A stretch of DNA of 64,000 nucleotides. It comes from Gautieria morchelliformis. Taxonomy: Eukaryota; Basidiomycota; Agaricomycetes; Gomphales; Gomphaceae. A program made the translations under genes and the position numbers. The notes beneath the pieces are model-generated. The model was not told the DNA's origin. It made no database searches and saw only the letters and a list, made by a program, of their open reading frames with translations. Shown here piece by piece: positions 11,515-24,500 of the stretch (position 1 is the stretch's first letter; every line of letters starts with the position of its first letter). The DNA lies in assembly GCA_015179125.1 (NCBI GenBank), contig WHVA01000056.1:124001-188000 (forward strand), given 5' to 3'.

Positions 11515-12105
11515 GCTGGGGTTAGCAGCTTAGTAAGCTGTGCAAGCTTGGCAAGTCACACGAGGTACGTGGATAGTAGATGATGATGTATTGGCTGATG
11601 AAAGGTGGGCAGTAAGGCCTCCTTTTATATTGTATCTTAATAGACTAGAATGAGTCACGAAGAAATAGGGTAGTGAGTCATTGAGAAAAAGGGTAGTGAG
11701 TCAGAGCATGTGTTGGCCAATCGCGGTTCATGATTAGGGTGTGAGTCATGCACTGAGTCATGCAGAAATGGGGTAGTGAGTCAGGCATGAGTCAGGTCTA
11801 AGAATAAGATACACCCTTATTCTTAAAGAGGATTAGCTCAACACAGCCTTTCATTGGTAAGAGGCCTCTCAGCCAATGATACGCCAGAGTTCGAACATGA
11901 GTCACGTGCTGAGCCAGGCTCTGAGTCATGCAGGAGTCATTTCCCAAGTCACAAGACTTTAGAACAATAACACTCCAGCTTGGCAGTGAGTCATAACCCT
12001 AATTCTATTTTAGAAGTGCAGTCATGGCACAGCACAGCCTAGCATAGCCTTGTTGCTATGGTAGCATAGGTTGGGCTGAGTTTGTATTGCACAAACTGTG
12101 TTGTG
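11515..12105 (-). mobile_element. LTR fragment related to the solo LTR at 1345-2765
   Basis: Read on the minus strand it matches parts of 1680-2195, including the TATA-like tract before a GGAGGCC motif and the CTCGTGTGACTTG...CTAAGCTGCTAA tail. It ends at the mariner TA. It is rich in GTGAGTCA-like repeats. The neighbouring LTR sequence expected on the other side of the mariner element is absent. Confidence 0.6.
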
Positions 12106-12764
12106 TGTCAAGATTGGTTTTTAGGCGTTAATATCGTGTATTAGTGAACACAGTGAATGCCCGAATAACTTGTGCAAATAGGTATGCCGTTCGGCGAATA
12201 GATGAACCAATGAATGTTCACAAGGTAAGAGGGTTGCCCGAACGGGGCTCGCCCTATCTACAGTCGTAGCAAAATAGCCCGTGGCACTTGACGATGTAAC
12301 GGGCAAGGTCTCACGAAAGGGCTGTCTAAGTTTCGACAATCCCTTCGCCAACAGCACAGAAGATGGTTCGAAGGCTAAGGTAACGAAGATGAAGTATGAG
12401 AACTCACCAGTGATGCCTAAGTCCTCTGCTAGTTGAAGATAGAAGTCTCCAAGAGAAGGCTTAAGACGATGACCACAGCGAGGCCAAATTTGCACAAGAT
12501 GAGCGATGTATGATAATTGAACTGGGGAATATACATGCGAATGTAAACTACTTATATTGAACGCTCATAAGGTATCAGTGAATAGGAAAGAGGCCGTCAC
12601 AAGTCAGGGTTGGATAGGGGTGCGCAGTCATGATACAACATAGATGAAATAAACATACAATAGAATGTGAGAAGAGGGAGAACATGAAACAACGGAGAGT
12701 AAAGGTGGCGAAGGCACTTATGGACAAAACCATGTCTTGGGACCCGCATACATGCTACCCTGCA
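12106..12764 (-). mobile_element. LTR (family L2), diverged copy
   Basis: It starts TGTCAAGATTGG at 12106 and matches 4896-5570 with substitutions and small indels, including a short extra segment near 12350-12380. The end near ACCCTGCA (12764) would give a TG...CA LTR on the minus strand. The flanks ttgtg and cggac do not match, so insertion has been followed by rearrangement or the end is misplaced. Confidence 0.6.
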
Positions 12765-14082
12765 CGGACTCTTGTTCTACTGGGTTGATCCTGCACGACC
12801 TATGGAAGGGATGTCCTGCGAACACACTTTGACCATACGAACGCCCAATGGGGTTGGATTAAGAAGACGATGGGGTTGATGATGAACCATCATGCCGGGT
12901 GAATGGTATCGATCGTATTTGATGGTGTGCCTGCTGGCGAATGATGCGAGCAGCGAATAGCCGTTCGGTGAAATGCAAGGAAGGGCGAAGAGGGTGACAT
13001 AGGGGAGGAGAGGTCGAGGTCGAGGGCAAAGCCGAGCAAACACTGAGGAGTAGCGAAAGGGAAAATGGGGATACCAAGGTGCAGGAAATACACAGGTCAT
13101 GACAATCCAACTATCAGAACACCATCGGAAGAGGGTCGAGCAGAGGAGGTGGTAGACCCAGTGATGACTGCCAAGTCAGTCCAAAGCCATCGATCGTGCG
13201 TTTGACGGCGTGGCGATGGTAATTGGCGCGAATCAGCGAGCATCGGTTGCCGAACATGACAATGGCGATCAGAACGAACATGGAAATGGGGTGAGAAATG
13301 GCAGGACAGAGCAACTGAGTATGAGGAATAAATGTGTCATGACATTGTGGAGGCTTGGGAATAAATTGCTATTTCCAGAGTGCTGAGTCCAAACCGGTAG
13401 GTTGGCCAGAGTTTGTGGGTGCGTAAGTGTCCACAGGCTCGAGTTTGGGCTCGCACGCGTCGGAGTTTGAATAAGCATAGTTGTGGATACATGTGGATCC
13501 ATAACTCTGCTGCAACAGAATAGAAGTGTTTTGAGCCAAAGACTTCGTTACACCCGTTTGCAGTACCTAAGGCGCGCGTCGGATTTGCTTCCGTTTTAGC
13601 GCACAAACTTCGAACAACGATATCTTGCTTGATATCGCTCCGATTCGCTTGAAATTTCATATCTGAAGCTATGTGGACCATAGCTAGGGCATAGAACTAA
13701 AAAATCCGAATAAAACAAGCATTATTTATTTTGCATTTTGGGTGCTGAGGGGGGAACAATGTCAAGCTTAGCTTACTGTATGTAGTTCAATGCAGGTTTT
13801 AATTTTGTTTGCTACTTTGTACTAATGGTGAGAACCCACTACAGGAGAATCTCCAGAAGAGGGTGTCATAGGATTGGAGAGGAAGGGCTTAGCTTCTTCT
13901 GACATTGGATCAGTGAGATCTGACGGTAGGCGTTCATTCTCGATGTCGGATTTCCTCCTGTGTAGCATAAGCCCCGAAATCTTTGATCCCTTCCGCACCG
14001 AGTGCCAATGCACCATAAGGCAACTTCGCCAATCCTGACACGTTCTTGAGCTCGGAAACCGCGGGGGCGCACACGTATGCGG
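12765..14082. other. No supported gene
   Basis: Several open frames occur on the minus strand, but none shows conserved domains or convincing splice structure. A short palindrome with CGATATC arms lies near 13617-13640. A CACTACAGGAGAATC motif at 13838 resembles a CACTA terminus but no partner was found. Confidence 0.35.
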
Positions 14083-14645
14083 TGGGGTGAGGGGCGCGGA
14101 GGTGCTGGGGTGGGCGAGCTGGTATAGGAGGACGGGGTGGTGGGGGAGCGGGCGGCGGCGGGTGCGGGTGCAGGTGCAGGTGCAGGTGCAGGTGCGGGTG
14201 CAGGTGCGGGTGCGGGTGTGGGTGCAGGTGCGGGTGCGGGTGCAGGTACGGGTGCGGGTGCAAGTACGGGTGCAGGTACGGGTGCGGGTGCAAGTACGGG
14301 TGCAGGTACAGGTGCGGGTGCAAGTACGGGTGCAGATGCGGGTGCAGGTGCGGGTGCAGGTGCAGGTGCGGGTGCAGGGACGGGTTGGGCGGCAACGCGA
14401 AGGAGGCGGGGGCGGAGGTGGGCGAGCTGGTGTAGGAGGATGGGGTAGTGGGGAAGCGGGCGGCGGCAGGTGCAGGTACGGGCGCAGGTGCGGGGACGGG
14501 TTGGGCGATGACGCGAAGGACGTGGGGGGCGCACGCGTACGCGGCGGGGTGAGGGGCGCAGAGGTGCTGGGGTGGGCGAGCTGGTGCAGGAGGACGGGGT
14601 GGTGGGGGAACGGGCAGCGGCGGGTGCGGGTGCAGGTACGCGTGC
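14083..14645. repeat. GC-rich minisatellite (GGTGCN hexamers with 30-bp higher-order units)
   Basis: A core array of GGTGCA/GGTGCG hexamers runs from about 14159 to 14384. Three 30-bp higher-order units lie at 14239-14328. The array is bracketed by partial copies of a ~75-bp GC-rich block (14083, 14400 and 14547). All frames stay open for hundreds of bases, reading Pro-Ala or Gly-Ala repeats, so the long open frames here are a composition effect. Confidence 0.85.
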
Positions 14646-15001
14646 CCTGGGACACGAATGTGCCTGGGCTGTGGCGCTCTGCGGGAGTCAAGTGGTCAGA
14701 CACCCTGGTATGAGGAATACGGGCCGGGATACTCACGGAAGTTGGCCACTGGGGTTATGGGGGAGTTGACAGGGAGCTGCTGGTACTTGAGGGCGAGCCT
14801 GTGAAGCTAAGCGAAAAGGCGCGATTGAAGCACAGGGTCAGCGGATGCTTCGAAGCCCGGGGCAAGTTCATATGGAAGACGAGTGCCGAACCAAGAGAGG
14901 CTGAAGTGTCTGTGGTGCGTGGTGTTGTCGATGGTGCAGCGTGGCAAGCCGCCTATTATGAATCGGCATAACCCGACCAAGTTCGACTTGCCTTACCAAC
15001 A
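14646..15001. other. Upstream region of the next gene
   Basis: No reading frame or repeat is supported. It probably holds the promoter of the gene at 15002; no clear TATA box was identified. Confidence 0.3.
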
Positions 15002-16687
15002 ATGGGAAATAACAAAAATAAAAGACAGCCCCCCACCAAGTCAACACGAGCAACGAAAAAGGTCAAAGAACCTCCAGAGGAACTGTTACCTGACATAGCG
15101 GGAATTCAGGGCAAAGGTCGGTTTATATATAATGATGCTATTTCAAGCTCACCAGTTATTTATAATCTGTTCAAACTACTAGCACTTTTCGACCGCAACG
15201 TCAGGTGGCAAAAAAAGTAACTTTTAAAGACTTAGAATCTGAGTCAGGGTCTTCATATGAGGAAGAGACCCAGCCGGCTCAAAGTGCATCCGAGTCCGAA
15301 GCCGAGCCCAACGACCCTACTCGAGACTCAGAGTCTGACCAGTTAGTAGAGGTGGCAGTTCCCAAACAGGTAAAGGATATTGATGAACCTGGTATGCCAT
15401 CATATTTTTCATTTATAATTTGATGCTCATTTCACGGCCTAGTAATTATCTTGCGTGTTCCGGACGGCACTGAAGCCGAAGGGTTTGTTGAGCGTGTGAA
15501 GCTTCCTGCCAATGTCAGTTACAAGAAGGTCGAGGAACGTATCTTCAAAGCGATAGGGTGCTATCAAACAGTGAAAAAGATGCCGCACCTAGCTTACCGG
15601 CTCAAAGGTGTGCGAGATAAACACCTTTCGAAACTGGCAAAAGAAGAGGACTGGGACAACCTCAAGGATGATGTGAAGGGCGCTCAGGCAAGGAAGAAAA
15701 AGGGCGATGCCAGTGGCGTGGAAGTAGACATCGTTCTGGATGAAAGTGTACGTGTGCGTGTGACTTCGCATGGCAGCAGCATCTGATATTATAGGAATTA
15801 TAGTACATTGCATCGCTTCGCCATACACTTTCCAGGAAAAGGGACAAAACTGTGACAAATGCAGCTGGCAGGGGCAAAAAGAAGACAGCTCGTATTCAGG
15901 ACTTGAACGCCGATTCTGACACTGAAGGATCTGAGATCGAAGAGCATGGCCTACCGACAAAACGGGAAAGGGATTTCATGGAGGCGTTGAAGGCAGAGTA
16001 TTCAAACTGTGGCAAACCGGCATGTGCTTCAAAAGTCTGCAAACTGAATAAGAACGGAGAGCACACGCATTTATCATGGTGCCAACTCCAGTCCTGGGTA
16101 ACAGCCTTGGTGAGTACAACCTTTGCATTTATATGTATTACTCGCTGCTAATAATGCGAATTTAGGTTTCTAACATTCACGGGGTCACTCTGAAAGTTCC
16201 TCCAAACAACCCTCACTTCAAAGATTTCCATTATTGCAAAGACTCCATTCAAAAAGAGAAGACCAATGAAGGGTCAACGGCGAACCTGCCCGGCGCTGCA
16301 TTGGGTCTTCAAGGATCATTTCCTATGATGATGTTCCCACCAATTGACTATCGAATGTTTGCTCAGAACATGGTCCTGAACCGCCCTGTTACTCCAGTCA
16401 ATCCTGACAAGAGACCGGAACAGTTGACCCCTGCGACTCCCGGTGACATCGCTTACCCAAGCATTGAAGAGTTTCTTGACGATGTCCGTAATTGGCCTGA
16501 GGCTAGGGGGCGGAACATTGACGAATTCAAAGGTAAATTTGAAGCAAACAACGTTTACTTCCTAAACGAACTGAAGGAGGTGGCGGCTGATGTGCTCATG
16601 GCCAACATCGGGATGTCATGGGGTGACGTGAATTTCATCAAAGGAGCGGCTAGAAAGGCTATAAGGAAGCTTGCTAAGAAGGTGTGA
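15002..16687 (+). CDS. Conserved-looking protein of unknown function, five exons
   Basis: The proposed exons are 15002-15120, 15183-15391, 15443 to about 15745, about 15865-16109 and 16166-16687. Introns of 50-120 bp keep the frame; the third junction is the least certain. The N-terminus is Lys-rich (MGNNKNKRQ) followed by an acidic Ser/Glu segment (DLESESGSSYEEET), suggesting a nuclear protein. A globular part with IILRVPDGTEAEGFVERVKLP comes next. A second acidic segment leads to a Cys/His cluster (CGKPACASKVCKLN...HTHLSWC), possibly metal-binding. The C-terminus (YPSIEEFLDDVRNWPEARG...FKGKFEANNVYFLNEL) looks like a SAM-type helical domain. No lesion was seen. The role is unknown. Confidence 0.75.
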
Positions 16688-16995
16688 GAGGGAGGGAGGG
16701 AAGCAGAATTATGCCAGTAGGACACAATAATTAGATTTACTATATACATCAAAAAGAACAATTTAGAGAATTATGGATATTTGAGATCGGCGGCCTTAGT
16801 ACCGTCTGAGGCAGCGCACGGCACATTATTGGTATTTAACCTTGAGGCCGCTACCACCAACACACCGCAAGAATGTAGATGGTTCACTTGTCACGTGACT
16901 TGTCCGCATGTTGACAACAGCTCTGCCTCTCAGACTCGCACAACATAGTTCTTTACTTGTTGTCTGCCTCTAATTCTCGATATTTGTTATTCCAG
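16688..16995. other. Intergenic, nothing recognised
   Basis: Short 3' flank of the preceding gene up to the truncated end of the Tnp2 pseudogene. A palindromic CACGTG-type core lies near 16893. Confidence 0.3.
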
Positions 16996-19590
16996 ATGCC
17001 ATCAATTTGTAAGTATCTGCGGAGAGACCTCCGCCGGCAGGTTCTCCAACCTGTTTTGCTGGCCGGCCAACAAACGCAGGCATTTCGAACTATGGGAGTA
17101 AATTACCAATCCAAACAATTAGGATAGCAGAGGAGACTCACGCTGTTGAGATGCTCGTGTACCAAATCTAGTTCACGGCTGACTCTTGAGGTTTTGGACC
17201 TTAGTGCGCGCCCCACGATCCATGTAGCGTACCAATGGTTCTTGATCACACCTCAATAATAGGTGAATAATTAAGAATCATTAGTATGAGCAGAGTCACC
17301 CACCAATAAGGAGATTGTGCATAGGGTCGACCACAGTCATCCGGACCGCATCGAAATAAGGGAGCCTCGCGAACTCAAACCACCGCGTGCCAGCTTCCTT
17401 AAAAAATTTGTCCCACAGTTCAGGTGTTTTCTTCGATGCATACTTCTATGCATTGCTACGATGGACGTGAGGGTCTTTTTCTAGGAAACCTAGGAGCAAA
17501 TCCCAAAAAAATTAGATTCTACTTATGATCAGTGTGGTGTATAAGAGATGTTACCGTTACACATGGAATCCACTGAAAATAAGTCATGTTGGGTTACACG
17601 GCATCGAGTGCATGGGGAAATCGAATGGCCATGATCGGCGAACCCTCCCATTTTCACAGCAGCTGGATGATCACATACAATTCCTATGCATATGAAGCGC
17701 ACCACACATCCTTAGTAAAATACATTAGAAATTCTGTTCGAAGTATAAAAGAGGAATATGCCACGAACCTTCAGGAAACCTGGGTGTTTTGATTAGGACA
17801 CCCCTCGTGTATAGTAGTTCCAGGTCGTCCACCACAACTTCGAGTTGATACTGCAGTTGGTCAGCTGTGGGTTCTGTGGGACCAGCAGTCATAGTGGAGA
17901 TGAGCATGTTTCCCACTTGATATCTGAAATGCAAATCAAAATATATAAGCCTACTATAATATGCTATGTTACTCACTTTATTTCGGCTGGCAAATTAGCA
18001 ATAGCGAATGAAATTACGCCGGACGAGTGACTGGGAGATAGATCTCCACGCCGCGCCTGGAACCTGACATGGCCATTATCAATGCAACAAAATATGTATT
18101 TAGCACTTACCAATCCAAAGAGCACGTTCCCGCTATACGAAGCTCATTGTCCTCTCGAGGCCCAAAGAATCGTTCTCCGTCTGCACCTCGTATCTCCTTC
18201 CATAGAGCTCCATCCCATATCGCCGAGTAAACATTTGGCCGTTGGGTGTGAGAACGCCATGCATCTACTTGATCTTCCATCCCAGGGCGTGCCAGAAATT
18301 CTGCGAGTAAATGAGCAAGTGATGAATATGGAACAACTACCTTAGGTTTAGGTGCCTTCTTGAAGTGCGACCGAGAATCAAGGTCTTTCTCGTAGTACGA
18401 TTCCGAGACACCACTATACAAGATGGTGTTGCAGCCACGGCACCTGCCTTGGTCTTCGAGCCTGGGACTTGGAAGCAGGGGACCACAAACTGATCGGCAG
18501 TTTGGACAAATCACAAGAAGGGTGAACCGATCCTCAAGCCCGAGTTGTGTGAATGTGGTGCCCAGCGTGGTAGGCATTGGATCATCGGAAGCAATGGCTG
18601 CCATTAGAATGAAGACCGTCCGAATACTCCATAAGAGTAGACCACAAGCTCAGAACAATAGATGATGTTTAGTGTGGAGAAAGCCAACGAGAAGTAGTAT
18701 CACGCGGACAAACCAATGCTTGTGCGCCTCCTTATACACATCTAATTGCATAGGAGGTGGCGCCTCTAATGGCAATGGCGGCAGATTGCTTGTGTTTCGT
18801 TTGGAAGCTTGAAGTTGCACGGAGACATCGCTGGTGCCGCCAGTACTCATTGCAGACGGCCTACTGTCCAATGAGTCACTCGGGCTGGCTGGTCCATGGT
18901 CAGCCTCGAAGGGGTTACCGTCATGCATCCAGAAGGCATCTAGAGGATCATCGAGGAAGTTCTCGTTTGCTTCTCCATCGAATAGGAGATCGAGACCGAG
19001 TGCTTCGGCTGCTTGTTCTGTCTCTTCAACGATGACAACGGAGTGACGTGGGGAAGTGGGGAGCCAGGCTGGTTCTCACAGGAAGCATCGAAATCGCTGT
19101 TGTAACCTGTAACTTGGTTATTATCCTAACGTTTCACGCATATAGTATGTGGTTAGGGCAATAAATCAAATTAAAATAAGACTCACCTCAGCCGGTGAGA
19201 TATGCCCGCTATCTTCGATAAGGTCCATACCCTGATCATCATCGTGATATGATTCGTGTGGTTGGCTAGGATACGAAGGCTGCCCTGAGGGGCCGGCCGT
19301 GGGTTGATTTGACTGAGTACTGCCAGGGTCGAGAGCTTTCTTGCGGGCCTTTCTCCGAGTAGAGGCTAGAAGTTTATCGTGTTGTGTGTTTGTGGCCTGG
19401 TTTTGATGATCCCGTCTCTGCCGCATTGTAAGCATCCTACCTGACAATCCCCTGTCCGGATGAGCACGGCATCGACTGCAATCGCAGAGTACTGATCGAT
19501 GGGCCGACTGGCTCTGAGGTGCAGATCAGCAGTGGAGAAACATATGCATGGTGCTCTAAGACAGACGCACCGCTCTGGCTGTTGCCGCAA
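16996..19590 (-). pseudogene. Tnp2-type (CACTA/EnSpm) transposase, decayed and 3'-truncated
   Basis: Read on the minus strand, the order follows Tnp2 proteins. A Cys-rich start (CVCLRAPC) comes near 19570 and a hydrophobic segment with LLVGFLHTKHH near 18680. Then come MPTTLGTTFTQLGLEDRF and CPNCRSVCGP (18604-18490), LLAEFLARPGMEDQVD (about 18320) and WDGALWKEIRGADGERFFG. Further on are CDHPAAVKMGGFADHGHS with CTRC (about 17600) and the signature PYFDAVRMTVVDPMHNLLIG near 17310-17370. The last part is GVIKNHWYATWIVGRALR and FEMPAFVGRPAKQVGEPAGG, where it stops. In-frame stops occur at 18650-18652 (TGA where Arg is expected) and 17446-17448 (TAG). Several short introns are present. Confidence 0.8.
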
Positions 19591-20162
19591 GCCTTCCAGC
19601 GGATAAAGGGAGTGGCATCGACGTGGGTTGTGGTGGTAGAACTAGTGAAAGCGATGGAGTCAAAAACAAATTAGAATTAGTCTAGTAGTACTAGTACTAC
19701 TAGTATACTCATCGACATCGACGCTGGTACATAAAATTATTTCCTAAGTTCATTTTGGTGAGCGTATAGCTCACCGGACGTGTGCCGGGCCAACCTCACG
19801 TGATCGAAGCCCGTTTGCGTCCAAGAGCTCGACCTATTTAGGCATATTGGCACTAAATCTTGTGATCGAGGAGGCAAGGTAACCACGATCCAATATCCTC
19901 GATCTGAGACACATGGTCGGTTTGAATTGATGTCACTCCCGGGTATTTGGACGTTCAGGCTGGCCGGCATCATCGTGGGATAGGATATCATTACTAACTA
20001 GTACCCTGGTTTATGTAGTCCTAGCTCAAGTCATATCGGACCGGGATACGTATTCCGACCGCAACCACTAAGCCCTAAAACGCGGTGATATCAGCAACGA
20101 GTTTTTGGATGATGTAAGCCGTCGCAGATTGTCTCGATACGATACTGTCTAACTAACATACT
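19591..20162. other. Upstream flank of the Tnp2 pseudogene
   Basis: It contains a perfect 22-bp palindrome built on CTAGTAGTACT at 19682-19703. A GTAAGC...CTAAC...GCAG pattern at 20114-20168 could be an intron leading into the next gene. Confidence 0.35.
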
Positions 20163-20778
20163 ATGCAGTACTCTCAATACAAGGGACCCGTAATGCCCAC
20201 ACCCAGCAAATCCATCGTGCCAATCACCGTTGAAGCACCAGGACGTGCACCAATCGTCGTTCAAGATGATGTCATGGCCGAAGACGACAATAATGACCCA
20301 GAGCAAACTACCTCTGTATTTGACAAAATCGAGCCTGGACGCGACATCTTTGCAGGTGAGGTGGTGAAGAACATCGAATCCAAGCAGCCTGTACCACCCA
20401 TACGCCCCGAGGAGGTGCCCAAGGAGATCAGCTCGTTTTTCCAAACTGAGATAGCAGGGATGTCCACGGAAAAGCAGCCCGAACCAGTACTCCTTCCTGA
20501 TGAGAATTCTGCCACCACCCCTTCCTCCAGCTGCTACCCCTTCATCTTCACCATCAGCCTCGACCTCGACCTCGACCTCCTCGTCAACTTCGTCAACATC
20601 TCACTTAGTTGAGACGTCTTCGTCTAATGCGCCACCTGCATCGTCCAGTGATGCAGCCAGGACTACCACACTTGGGATGCCGCCACCAGTTACAAATCAA
20701 CCTATTCGACCCATGGACCATGCTGACGCAGAAGCAGAGCGTGTTCGACAAGAATTATTCCCAGCGGGCAGAAAATAG
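20163..20778 (+). CDS. Small acidic / Ser-rich hypothetical protein
   Basis: The first part (20163 to about 20500) reads an acidic protein with DDVMAEDDNNDPEQTTSVFD. A second frame (20500-20778) reads a Ser/Thr/Pro-rich stretch ending DHADAEAERVRQELFPAGRK. The two need a frame change near 20500, so either a small intron or an indel joins them. The ATG at 20163 overlaps a good splice acceptor, so an upstream exon is possible. Not recognised; it may be an accessory gene of the Tnp2 element. Confidence 0.4.
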
Positions 20779-21544
20779 ACAAATAAAACGCAGCTTTCAC
20801 CTGCGCTTGTATGATAATATCTAATGAAGGGTAATGTGGGAAGCAGTAATTTATATGACTTTATCATGCCTAGGGAACCCCGTGAACAATACTGGTAGAT
20901 GGTCAGACATAAGCTATGAGTGTTGTCTGACGGGGGCAATAAAGCTATATACGCTACGGGGCACTGATCATATTGGCCCGCAACGACAAGAAGAGAGGAT
21001 CACCCTCCGACGCCAAACGACGTACACGCCAACTGCCTGGGTGTTCTGGGCTACGTATGACTCTCAGAACAATTACATCTGGCGTGCTAGGGTGCTGGAG
21101 GGAGGGTTGCAATGTTGGTTGTTGTATAATAGTTGGCAGAGTGGTTGCGGGGTTGGGGTTCGCGCACCTACGACCGCAATGGGAAGGGACCGCGAGAGCT
21201 ACCCGAGCACGACACCCAAACGTTTAAGTACTTGCATAAAGGGCCATTACTTATGATACTTACATGATTATTTACTTTTGCTCTCGGCCTTATCTTCGAT
21301 GCCCGGCTCCCTTGCACCCAAAATGATAGAAGCTTTACTTGAAATGTTGATTCTGCGACCAAACAATAAAAACTGGCTTCATGAATCGCTGGTCAGTCTG
21401 TGCAAACCACACTAATGGTATTCTGACTCCTCGGGCCAATATTGCACGGAATGTTGGAGCAGGGAGGTCGGTGTTGTACCTAAATGGGATCAGGTCGGCG
21501 TGGATTTACCGTCTTCATCCCTTCGTCAAGCACATCAACGTCAC
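20779..21544. other. No supported gene
   Basis: Open frames exist on both strands but show no domain, homologous copy or splice structure. It ends where family X copy A begins. Confidence 0.3.
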
Positions 21545-24500
21545 GTCGTGATCTCCCGCTGTATTCCACTTGGTGATGCTTACCTGGGGGCGACATGATG
21601 CAGGCGTACCTCGCGCTGGGCGTGGACTGAAGGGCGCCGGGCATGCAGTGACGGCCATATTGGAATGTACGGATTAGGTATCGGACGGTAGGAGGTGTTC
21701 CGATATGAAGCTCAGGGTAGTGTGGATCATAACATCGTTGCAGTTTTATGGAAAGGTACTGAAGTGCGGCGCGTACCAGAGCAACGGAACCAGTGCTGGT
21801 TTTTGTCTCATAAATAAATAGAACCTGCCTGTTAATTTTAATGACCTTTTCCATGTTGCGTTACGGGGCGCTACAAATACTTCACCGATATCCTTCCAGG
21901 GCCGGTGATTGATCGCGGCGATCCAGCGCGATCTACAGCGTGATTTGCCACAGCACATGTTAATACATTAGTCAACATCGAAACGGACTGTCCCTTCTAG
22001 CCTTTTTCCACTGGGAGCCAATCACAGCGTCATCGCCAACACCACACGACAGCGCGGAAAACACCTGCGGGCTTGAGGCAGGCCAGCCGACTCGTGCGAA
22101 CGGGGTTTGGCGAGACCCTGATACCGTAACGATCCGGGTGGCCACTGGAATAGTACGTGCAGCATCACTACATAAGTGCTCAGGATATCCACTCTCTTCG
22201 AGTAAGTAATCCGCCCATCGGGCAGCCGTAAGTAAGTATATTGATGGACCACGAGCCTTGCCCGGCCGTTGCCAACTCCTCGTCCTCGGAGTGCGCTCGT
22301 CCCCTCGAATCGTCCTCTGCTCCCCGTGGTCCCTCGTGTCGACCAATGGCCTTGAAGTTCTCGGTGTATCCGGGCGCAAAGTGAGCTGCGGGTCCGAGGA
22401 TTAGGTTTGTTGGTTTTACAAGGACCCCCCGCGAGCTGTCGGGCCTTGGGCCTCTCTGCTCTTAATCGCCTTCGTCTGGCGCGCACCCCGTCGACGGTGG
22501 CTTCGAGCCAGGAGTGTGGGTGGGATGGAGAGCGGCGGGGTGGCCGTGCGTGGCCTAGCTCTAAGAGGTGGTAATTTGAGATGGCAGTAGTCGTCCTGAA
22601 TATGAAGCTCTTGAAGGCTGCATGTTGGTGTTCATGAGTTCTCTAGAGACGACGAAAAGTGGTGGGGAGAAGAAAGCTTGAAGAATGCGTCAGGCTTATA
22701 TACGAGCATACCGCAAAGGGCCTCTCAATCATAGCTCCCATTACCGTCGTCAACCTTCCTGTGTGAACAATGAATACGTGATCGATTGAACCCTATTGAG
22801 GCCTCGAGTCAGACAGGTCGGTGTCTGGTGCCTCTGGTTGACAGCTAGCGTAATGTCGATTCAAAATAGAAAGCCTAGAAACTGAAAAAACAGCACGTTT
22901 GACCTGCGCCGTATTAGATGGTCGGCGCTACTCACAGAGGAGAAATAAACCGCATATCCGGCACGGTGGTGCCATCGGCCAAGGCCAAATTGAAGACCGG
23001 GCGGCTGTCCCTGGTCGTCCTGACGTACTAGTGACCGAAACTGAGCGTGACACCTGAAGTAGCGCAATACCACTCGTGTCTGGCTCTCTTCCAGCTCTCC
23101 TGGCCTCCAGCGACTCAAACCGCCTTTGTATGAGGTTCCGACGGATCCGATGGATGCTGGTGTCACTTAGCGCACACGCTGCTAGTCATATAACTGTGGT
23201 ACTGTCGGCCATGCATATCAACAACCTGAAAGTGGTCAACAGTTCAATCAATGGTATAGGAGGCTTATCGGGCAGGCGTTGACGTACCACACTGCACTCG
23301 TCAGGAATTTCGACGCTGCTGGTCCTGTTTGGTCGGACAATCTTGAACCTTTGAGCACAGGTTGGAGGCCTTCTGTCGATGTCCTGCACATATGCCTACT
23401 TGTTCCTTGTCACTTTGATGGCAAATCATCTCTTCAACTTCCCGACACCCTCTCCTTCAGGTTACGCCTCCCATTGACGGATTCCACAGGTAGGTCGGCC
23501 ATTGCCATTGCACTCTCTCCCAATATCACGGCCGGCTGTCTCACGAGCAGACATCTATACTGTGGTGAGATACTCGGCGAACCACAGGTGAAGTTATGTT
23601 TACATACTTGTCGACTGATCATGTCCCGTCGCCGCGGTCATCATGGCTGGGTTGGCCAGTATGGGAATATATGGTTGTAGGTCTCCAGTCGTGAATCGAG
23701 CTCGGCGAGGACGTTATGACCTGGACTGAAGTGTCTCAGGTCAACCGCTGCTCAAACATATTTAGTACGAAAGACTCGTCTCAGTGAAATGTTAGGTATG
23801 TTCCACATACTTGAATTTGTGGATTGCAGCTTAGCAACTCGCGCCTGATACTTATGTTCGGTACGATACATAGGCTTTTCTCCAGGCATGGATATCAAGC
23901 TAGCGTGAGACACATCATGAGCTTTTCAAATACTGACATGCAACGGTATGCGATACATACCTGTTCGCTGTCTCTCCCCGGCGGAAAGCGGTGAGCGCTG
24001 TTCTATACCCAATATATCCCAGGTCTCAATTCGTGCTGATAGCCTGAAGAGGTCAGGAGGAGATCAACACTCATACTATTTCCATGGAAACTGGTAGACT
24101 TTCTTACCACAGGTTTGACTCCTTGGCAGCCTCTGGCGAACTTTCTGCGGAAACTTCAGAGACTGCCGTCATCATCATCATTGGGCTAAAGCTTAGGAAC
24201 AGGGTAGGTAAGTCCATAGGGAATCTATGGGCAGCTGATCTCTATGCGAATCGATGTGGAAGAGGTTGTATCTGTGACCCGACCGTGACTCTGTTCGAAC
24301 TTCACGAACAATGAAGGTAAGACGCACAATGTGAGTCATTGTTAGTGGTTAGTGCCATCTTTCGCATAAGCACTTTACTCATCAGTGCCACTTCGTTTCT
24401 AAAGGCATGGCGACACGTTAAACAGCTGCTGCCTGACCCGCAGTAGAGCGCCGACGTCGCCAGCCATCGCGTGTGTTGCGGCCTGGCTCGGAGTACAATG

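Noticed and set aside
13838-13852. CACTACAGGAGAATC as a CACTA transposon end
   Set aside because: No inverted partner or 3-bp target duplication was found within reach.
14083-14736. Long overlapping open frames on both strands with Pro-Ala, Gly-Ala and Arg-Val repeats
   Set aside because: They arise from a GGTGCN hexamer minisatellite, which leaves all frames open. No gene is supported.
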